Shown: positions 5,480 to 10,680 of the stretch, in pieces
How positions within the stretch are numbered: the stretch's first letter is position 1
Layout: every line of letters begins with the position of its first letter
Source of the DNA: Baffinella frigidus
Lineage: Eukaryota; Cryptophyceae; Cryptomonadales; Baffinellaceae
Assembly: GCA_026770585.1 (NCBI GenBank)
Contig: MU646657.1
Span: 161,377-172,056 of the forward strand
Direction of reading: 5' to 3'
DNA length: 10,680 nt
Notes under the pieces: model-generated
What the model saw: the letters and a program-made list of their open reading frames with translations, nothing else
Told to the model about the DNA's origin: nothing
Database searches by the model: none
Made by a program: the position numbers and the translations under genes

Positions 5480-6590
5480 ACTCGCGATTTGATTTGAATT
5501 GAGCAACCTCAGAGAAACGCCACCAGATGTGCTGACATACCCCCACATGAGTGCTGGTCTTCTCTGCCAACACCCCACCTGACTTCCGTGCAGCGCAAAC
5601 ACCGCTGCGGGGCGGGGATGGGATGCACAGCGGCTCAGATCGTGTGCATGCGGAGCAGCACCAGGCGTGTTGACTGCTCAAAGTGCACATCTTCTGGAGG
5701 CACAGACGGTGGGAAACCCTCTTTGAGGTGCGTCGGGATCCGGGTCAGTGACAGGCGTGATCGCACCGCCGAAAAATAATTCATGGCGGCCAAGAGTTTC
5801 GGAGATCCTTGCCTTTGAAGACACCTGCGCGTTGCTGCTTCATGTTGGGACCTGTGTGCGCATGCCTCGAACGCACGCTCTACCCCGCAGGTGCGCTGCA
5901 CCCGGAGACACAAAACTCATGCGCTGCTTGAGTGGGGCATTATGGAGGCCTCTGGTGATAATGTTGCTGCTCTTTGACTCAAAATCAGCACTGTGGGGCC
6001 GCTGTTTGAAGTTTTCCTCCCCCATCCAGATGCCACTTTCACACAGAAAAAGCTCGCGTCCCAGCCCCAACGCCGAATGCACGGTGCGGGATGAACATAT
6101 GCTCATCAGGGGTACCCATTCGCGCCAGAATGCGCCCAGAATCGTGGTGTAAGCAGGGTGCTGTCTCCGTGGCGTAGTCACACACTTGTGAGCACGGAGC
6201 AGCCAGAATTTCTCCCAGCTTCGAGAAATCGGCCGCTGCGCACCGCAGCGGCAGCAGAAACGTGCCACACCACTCAGCCATGGCGTGACCTACGCGACTG
6301 CAGCATCAGAACGGTGCTCTCCTCCCCCTGAGCGTCAGGAGCTGTTGGTCGTTGGGAGCGGCCAACCCCTGCATCACGGGAGGAGCGTACCACCCGCGCT
6401 CTGACGCTGCATGCGTCCATCGCTGAGCTGGCACAGCAGTTGAAATACTCGATACTATCGATTTCCGTGAGCGCACAGCCGCGGAACCGCCGGCGTCACC
6501 CCGAGAAGGGGAGCTGATCGCTTGTCTGACGCCATTTTCAGCGGTCGTTAAAAGTGGCCGATTCGAACTGATCTGTGCAAAGTGGCGGGC
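5480..6590. other. Mostly unique sequence, no recognised gene
   Basis: No repeat family of the window and no strong hairpin occurs here. Frames overlap on both strands. The longest minus-strand frame is listed separately. No recognisable domain, tRNA or rRNA is seen. Confidence 0.5.
5840..6268 (-). CDS. Unassigned open frame, doubtful
   Basis: A 142-codon minus-strand frame starts at an ATG at 6268. It is rich in Cys and aromatic residues near the start, and no family is recognised. A second minus frame (6039-6281) and a plus frame (5748-6152) overlap it, so strand choice is uncertain. It might be an exon of an intron-split gene or a chance frame. No splice sites were convincingly matched. 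Confidence 0.2.
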   Translation of the reverse strand: MARFCCRCGAQRPISRSWEKFWLLRAHKCVTTPRRQHPAYTTILGAFWREWVPLMSICSSRTVHSALGLGRELFLCESGIWMGEENFKQRPHSADFESKSSNIITRGLHNAPLKQRMSFVSPGAAHLRGRACVRGMRTQVPT

Positions 6591-7470
6591 CCGTCAAGAA
6601 AAAAAAAGTAGTTGCGGGACTCTCCTTCGTATGATAGGACTCCTACGTACTAGGCCATGCTGCAAATGTGGAAAAGTTTTAATTGTGGAATCGGGATTTT
6701 TGAGGGTCAGAAATTCAATTTTTTAGTCGCTTTACACCGCCATGGCGCGGTGGGGCGGCGAAGGTGATGCGCGCATCCTGCTCAGCGCACCGAGAAACCC
6801 CCGGATTGAAAGTTTCAGCTCGATCGTCGGACAACTTGACGCGCCGCTGCGTGCCTCGGCGATTTGAAGGGCGGCGAAATGGCGGAGATCTGGGTGACGA
6901 AATGCGCAACGCTGGCCGGGGCACCGCCTCTACCTCCAGACTACACCGCGGGCGAGGGGGATACAGCCCTCTTCTAGCTAACGAGCCATAGTACGTTTGA
7001 TTCCGAGCGGGCACCGCTGCGTGGTTCCGTCGTCAGGGTCAGGAGAGCGCGAAATTCCCCCTTGAGCGCTCAGCTCTGCTGAGAGCTCATCGGCTCAGAA
7101 AGCTCGTGGCGGGCCCGTGAGGCATGCAGGAGCACTGCAGATGGGCTGGGCAAGGTGCATTGATGAGTCGGTCTTCACTGAGCGCGAACATTGGAGCCAC
7201 CAGTGCCTGCTGCCCGGGCCGAGCGCACCATGCTCTGGGATCCTGGGCGCTTGCTACGCTCGAGCGGCGGGCACTCTGATGCCAGCGGCCAGCCCCAGCC
7301 GCAGCGCTCGGACGATGGCACGCTCCACCGCCGTGCCCCGAAGACCCGCTCGATTCCCGGGTCCCTGCGCCGACCCAGCCCGGATCCCGCCTCAGCCCCA
7401 TCGTTCATTCGAACGAAGGATTCAAACCAAGATTTTGGTCCATTTTGTCGTGTCCGGCTAAATGTCTAAT
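6591..7470. other. GC-rich sequence, no recognised gene
   Basis: Several short overlapping frames occur on both strands. A 41-codon frame with an ATG at 6742 and an ATG-led frame at 6879 ending MAEIWVTKCATLAGAPPLPP... look mildly protein-like, but neither matches a family I know. A short A-run lies near 6599-6607. There are no strong repeats. Confidence 0.45.
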
Positions 7471-7528
7471 CTCTAATCAATGTTCTTATTTTAAAAGCTG
7501 ACTGGTACTAATTTCTAAGGACGTGTGA

Positions 7529-7751
7529 TCGTCACTTCAAGGTCCACATTTCGATTTCCCCGAGAGAAGAAAATGGCTCAAAGGGCCATCTTCGTGCGCA
7601 GATTAGTCAGGGTTGCCGTCGGCCGATTTTCTCGCCACTTCGTGGGGAGCTGGAGCTAAGCCCCTCTTGTGGATCCTGAACTTTGTACGACAAAAATCGA
7701 CCAAGAACTGCCCTTTTGGAGGACTTCGTCACCTAGAGGTCCACATTTCGA
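7529..7751. repeat. Direct repeat pair about 197 bp apart
   Basis: AGGTCCACATTTCGA occurs at 7540-7554 and 7737-7751. Each copy is preceded by TCGTCAC and four to five differing bases. The second copy lies just outside the large inverted-repeat element that follows. Confidence 0.65.
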
Positions 7752-7766
7752 GCACCTACGGATATC

Positions 7767-8148
7767 TAGTGTTCGGAACCGGGACACTAGAACCCGCGGT
7801 CCGACTTTTTTTCCGGGGAAAAAACGGTCTCCGGTCTCCGGGATTTTTCCCGGGAGAGACCAAACGGCGACTGAGGCAAAATGCCGAGAACCAGATCTTT
7901 CCTGTCCTGACCAGATCTTTCCTGTGAACCTATTTTTCAAATTTTCAAAAGTGCATGAATTGACTTTTGGGCCAAAATTTCTCAGGTACCCCTCTGAGTC
8001 TCCGGTCTCCGTGGAAAAAGTCGGGACCGAGTGGTCCTGCCCAGGTCTCCGTGCAGTCTCCGTTTATTAGTCTCCGGTCTCCGGAATTTCTCGAGTTGAC
8101 TAATATCGAAAAACCGGTATCCGGGAAAAATTCCGGTTCCGAACACTA
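7767..8148. mobile_element. Large inverted-repeat element with GTCTCCG words
   Basis: Perfect 16-bp inverted termini (TAGTGTTCGGAACCGG at 7767-7782 and 8133-8148) bound about 380 bases. The interior has three GTCTCCGGTCTCCG modules (about 7827-7842, 7998-8012 and 8070-8084) and single GTCTCCG words at about 8045 and 8055. It also has a stem around the CCGGGATTTTTCCCGGG region (about 7836-7856). Frames across it are short and composition-driven. It is probably a non-autonomous element. Confidence 0.6.
7890..7925. repeat. 16-bp direct repeat, 20-bp period
   Basis: ACCAGATCTTTCCTGT occurs at 7890-7905 and 7910-7925, inside the large inverted-repeat element. Confidence 0.85.
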
Positions 8149-8239
8149 TTCGTATCTGAGTCCAAGGACACACCTTTGGGTGTGCCTCGAGGACGATGCG
8201 ACCTATTTAAAACGTTTTCCCCTTAAGTATGCTTCTCCA

Positions 8240-8283
8240 ACATGTTCACACCTTTACGCTGACATGTTTACACCATTACGCTG
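8240..8283. repeat. 22-bp tandem duplication
   Basis: Two adjacent 22-base units begin ACATGTT and end TTACGCTG, with two differences. Immediately downstream are a GAAGCTTC palindrome (about 8299-8306) and TCTTCTG/CAGAAGA arms. Confidence 0.85.
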
Positions 8284-8418
8284 ATATCGAATCTTCTGGA
8301 AGCTTCTATCAGAAGAATCTCCATGTATCTGATGTGGAAGAACACCTTTGACACAAATTACTACACGAATAACTGATAATAACCGTATCCATAGGCGTAT
8401 CTTCCATCAAAAGTCAAC

Positions 8419-8461
8419 TTTCTTGAGTCCACTCAAGAAAGGCCCCTTTAAAGGGGCCTTT
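8419..8461. repeat. Two overlapping perfect hairpins
   Basis: TTTCTTGAG and CTCAAGAAA (8419-8440, 4-base loop) overlap by three A residues a perfect 24-bp palindrome at 8438-8461 (AAAGGCCCCTTT and its complement). It resembles a strong terminator stem but lacks an adjacent gene. Nothing convincing is seen from 8465 to 8940. Confidence 0.75.
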
Positions 8462-8942
8462 ATTAATGATGGGATTTATGTATCTGGTCACACGTGTCCG
8501 TTTCTGGTCAAAAGGAAGCTGGTGTCCGTGACCGAAAACGTGACGCTTCTATGAAGTTCGTAGAAGCAGAGCATCGAAGATCTCAGGATCTGGTGCCATT
8601 TTACTACAGCCGTTTGAGAAACAGTCCATCAAAAGCAGTGATGCGTGCAGTAAAAATGGGAACAACACTCGATGAGACCTTGTCGAACCGAAAACTATTT
8701 TAAAATGAAAGCAACAAGCTCCACTACGGACGCGACCCAAAATGAAGCGCCTTGGTGTTGCGAAAACTGAACTGTTCACTTTCCCCAGAAAAGATTTTTT
8801 GTAGGAGATCCTTCAACCAGGACCTCGAGTGTCCTTGCCATCCGTCCTTGCCTTGCCGCCCCCCCAAACAGCGTGCTGCTCCATCCTCTGGCGTGTGGAA
8901 CGAGTGACACAGAGCGTGCAGCACGCGCCAAAAGCAAAAAGC

Positions 8943-8958
8943 AGCAGCCTAGGCTGCT
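8943..8958. promoter_or_regulatory. 16-bp palindrome in Myb-gene leader
   Basis: AGCAGCCTAGGCTGCT is a perfect palindrome about 95 bases upstream of the proposed start codon. It could be a dimer-binding site or a leader stem-loop. No TATA box is identified. Confidence 0.35.
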
Positions 8959-9052
8959 CAGCGAGAGAGAGACAAGAGTATTTCTCTCAGAAGTTTCACC
9001 AGCGTGAGATGCAGTTCAATTAACACCCAGCGCCGACCACACGCTCAGCGGT

Positions 9053-9928
9053 ATGGGCCCGAAACGGACAAATCAGATGTGGGAGGAGCAGGGCCAAACC
9101 AAACGCCCGTGCCCCCCAGCGTCGAACTCGCGGCCGAGGGACCTGGCAAATTGCCTGGAGGCGCTCGGTGGATTCAGGGGCGACTCAGGGGCGATCACGA
9201 ACCTGCTCGAAAGCCCTTCGCTGGCGCCGCTTCTCAACTTCTCCCCTTCAGGCTCGGCAACAGGCGCCCCGACCCAGGCGTCTGCCACTCCGTCTCCAGG
9301 CCTTCAATTTCTCTCCGGGCTTCAAGGGTCACCAGTGCTCGCCCACTCCGCGTTTGCCGGGCAGGCGGCGATGGACAACAACGCAGCGCTCTACCAGAGC
9401 ATCCAAGCGCTTCTTCAGCGGCACGGAGTCGACGCATCCTTGCTCACGCGCGAGTACGCTTGTCGGATGATGCAATCCACGGCCAACACCACGCCGCACC
9501 ACGGGCACGCCCCAATTTCGCCAATGTCGTTCAACCAGTCGCCGGCGGGTCGCACGCCCCATCTCGGGATGGCGCAGGTTCCTACGCACACGATTCAACA
9601 GCGCCCGACGATTTCGTCGCAGGCTCTTCCGCCCGCGCCGACGCTGTCGACGGTGCACATCGCCAACGTTCTGGCGCAACAAATTTCCGCGGCGCAACAG
9701 TCGCCGTACAACGCGTCGCCGTACAACGCGTCGCCGTACAACGCGTCGATGCTCAGCGCGGCGCGCCTCGCCGACTCCGGCATGGCGGTGATGCACCGTC
9801 CTTTCTTATCCGCCGACATCGCGTCACTCTCCGCCTTCAAGATGGGCGACGCAGCCCTCGCACACATCGGCGCGCCGCTCCAGCCAGTCTCGGGCGGCAC
9901 GGCCAAGAAGGAGCGGCGCGCCGAAAGT
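9053..9928 (+). CDS. Myb/SANT-like protein, first exon
   Basis: The ATG at 9053 follows an in-frame TGA at 9005-9007 and has G at -3 and +4. The exon gives 292 residues and ends in phase 0 at GTAAGT (9929-9934). The protein is rich in Ser, Pro, Gln and Ala and looks largely disordered. Basic patches suit nuclear import: PKR and TKR within the first 20 residues, and KKERR at 285-289. A triple SPYNA repeat lies at 217-231. A more ordered stretch around residues 100-140 (AAMDNNAALYQSIQALLQRH onward) may be helical. A DNA-binding motif is encoded just downstream, so the whole is probably a nuclear DNA-binding protein. No ortholog is recognised. The frame at 9004 that overlaps it is a shadow of this exon, although its 3' part is the true frame of exon 2. 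Confidence 0.75.
9701..9745 (+). repeat. 15-bp coding tandem repeat, three units
   Basis: TCGCCGTACAACGCG is repeated three times perfectly, in frame, encoding SPYNA three times. The nucleotide identity indicates recent expansion. Confidence 0.95.
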
Positions 9929-10130
9929 GTAAGTTCGTCGCGGTCTCAGAAGGAGGGCGCGCGATCGCACGGCCCGTCGACCGACAGGTCTCCTACCCCC
10001 CTCCCGCCGCTCCCTCGCCCCACTTGTACCTCTCCTCCTCCCCACCCTTGCACCGCGCCACGCCAACAGGACCCTGCAGCTGCCCGTACACGACCTTGTC
10101 CCTGACGCGCCGGGGCTCCGATCCGCACAG
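9929..10130 (+). other. Probable intron, 3' boundary uncertain
   Basis: A consensus GTAAGT donor at 9929 precedes a long pyrimidine-rich stretch (about 9990-10060) and CACAG at 10126-10130. Splicing to 10131 would shift exon 2 out of the Myb frame. The AG at 9986-9987 gives a 59-base intron that keeps the frame but makes the pyrimidine-rich stretch coding. Either the short intron, an unusual junction or an indel is implied. Confidence 0.5.
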
Positions 10131-10299
10131 GTACAAGAACCGGTGGACCGATGAGGAGATCCAGAGCCTGCGTTTGGGCATGGCGCGCTTCGGGAAGCAG
10201 ACCTCCTCGCAGCGCTCCGAGAAGTCGAACCGACGAGACTGGACTGGGGAGAGCAGCAAGAGTTGCGAGGCTGAGTCGGTCTGGGAACAGATCTTGGCG
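10131..10299 (+). CDS. Myb/SANT-like protein, second exon (DNA-binding motif)
   Basis: The frame with codons beginning at 10132 reads RWTDEEIQSLRLGMARFGKQ, the first helix and turn of a Myb/SANT repeat (W-T-x-E-E, then G-x-x-x-F-G-K). The following part contains NRRDWTGESSKSCEAESVWE, which resembles the Myb third helix. The second-helix tryptophan is not obvious, so the repeat is divergent or slightly damaged. The exon probably ends at 10299 before GTGCGT. A later acceptor-like site, CGCAG, lies at 10531-10535. Exon 2 may begin at 9988 under the frame-preserving splice. A transcription-factor or telobox-type role is inferred from the motif only. The remaining exons are not resolved and may lie beyond the window. 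Confidence 0.55.
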
Positions 10300-10378
10300 G
10301 TGCGTTACCCCCCCTCAAAGACCATCCCTCCTCTTTCGGCGTTGATCTCGAGAGCGGTTGACTTGCGGTTGCTCGGTG

Positions 10379-10573
10379 GAAGGGCCGTGCCTTGTGCGGT
10401 GGGGCCCAACGCCCCTGCTGCTACAAGCCCCTGCTGCTACAAGGCTGCCCTCCCCCCCCTCCCCTTGCGCCCTTGTACGGCACAGCACGACGCCCATGCC
10501 GCACCACGACTGCCGACCGATTCCTTCTCGCGCAGACGTACTGGATAGTGCTCTGTTGAAGGGCCGTGCCTTG
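10379..10573 (+). repeat. Direct repeats in the 3' part of the Myb gene
   Basis: GAAGGGCCGTGCCTTG occurs at 10379-10394 and 10558-10573, with similarity continuing about 16 bases further. Between them lies a perfect 16-bp tandem (CCCCTGCTGCTACAAG at 10412-10427 and 10428-10443). This part is probably intronic or untranslated. Confidence 0.8.
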
Positions 10574-10680
10574 CGTGGTGGAGCGCGATGCCTCGGGACA
10601 GACCGGCTTGCTTCGTGACGGGCCCGCCTCGGGACCCACAGGCTGCACCCAGACTTATGAACGCCCCCCCCCCCCTCGCG

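Noticed and set aside
7560-7590. ATGGCTCAAAG resembling the dinoflagellate spliced leader end (TTTTGGCTCAAG)
   Set aside because: The match is partial and the diagnostic upstream part is missing, so it does not support a relict spliced leader.
7826-8084. Repeated GTCTCCG words as a CRISPR-like array
   Set aside because: The units are too short, the spacing is irregular, and there are no cas genes; the context is eukaryotic.
9329-9796. 155-codon minus frame rich in Arg
   Set aside because: Low-complexity antisense of the Myb-gene exon; a composition artefact.
9004-10548. 514-codon + frame, the longest in the window
   Set aside because: Its first 300 codons are Arg/Ala-rich and shadow the better frame starting at 9053. 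Only the part around 10132-10299 is believed coding.
1-10680. tRNA, rRNA, reverse transcriptase or transposase genes
   Set aside because: Read by eye on both strands, no convincing T-loop/anticodon combination, rRNA core or catalytic motif was found.

Overview
The window reads as nuclear DNA of a unicellular eukaryote, most likely a photosynthetic microalga. It holds one convincing intron-containing gene, no bacterial-style operons, many microsatellites and many miniature foldback repeats. The algal call is an inference. It rests mainly on three short coding segments resembling the C-terminus of a plastid fibrillin (PAP) domain and on the high-GC, P/S/Q-rich coding style of the gene at the right end. 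The lineage (haptophyte, dinoflagellate, pelagophyte or other) cannot be fixed from the sequence alone.

Layout. 1-910: a CT microsatellite, then five consecutive foldback elements almost end to end. 910-1640: a TTAA microsatellite and three copies of a fibrillin-like terminal coding segment, each ending in its own stop. 1840-2265: two inverted-repeat elements sharing a palindromic junction, the second enclosing two smaller foldbacks. 2265-2720: no recognisable gene. 2800-5480: dispersed repeats. These include a second copy of a repeat at 771-905, four copies of a repeat headed by TCCTTTAGG units, one small element present both intact and split by an insertion, and several perfect palindromes. 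5480-7470: mostly unique sequence with no recognisable gene. 7530-8470: a larger inverted-repeat element with a GTCTCCG word array, a 22-bp tandem repeat and two overlapping hairpins. 8700-10680: leader and body of a Myb/SANT-like protein gene on the + strand, with at least one intron.

The only gene recognised with reasonable confidence is the Myb/SANT-like one. Its first exon (292 codons) starts at 9053 after an in-frame stop, and the DNA-binding motif lies in the next exon. The exact splicing is unresolved. The most interesting material is the foldback collection. Elements with unrelated arms carry a similar CCTACGGTAGG-like core in their loops, nest in each other, and in one case leave an intact versus interrupted site pair. 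Most open frames outside the Myb gene are translations of these repeats.
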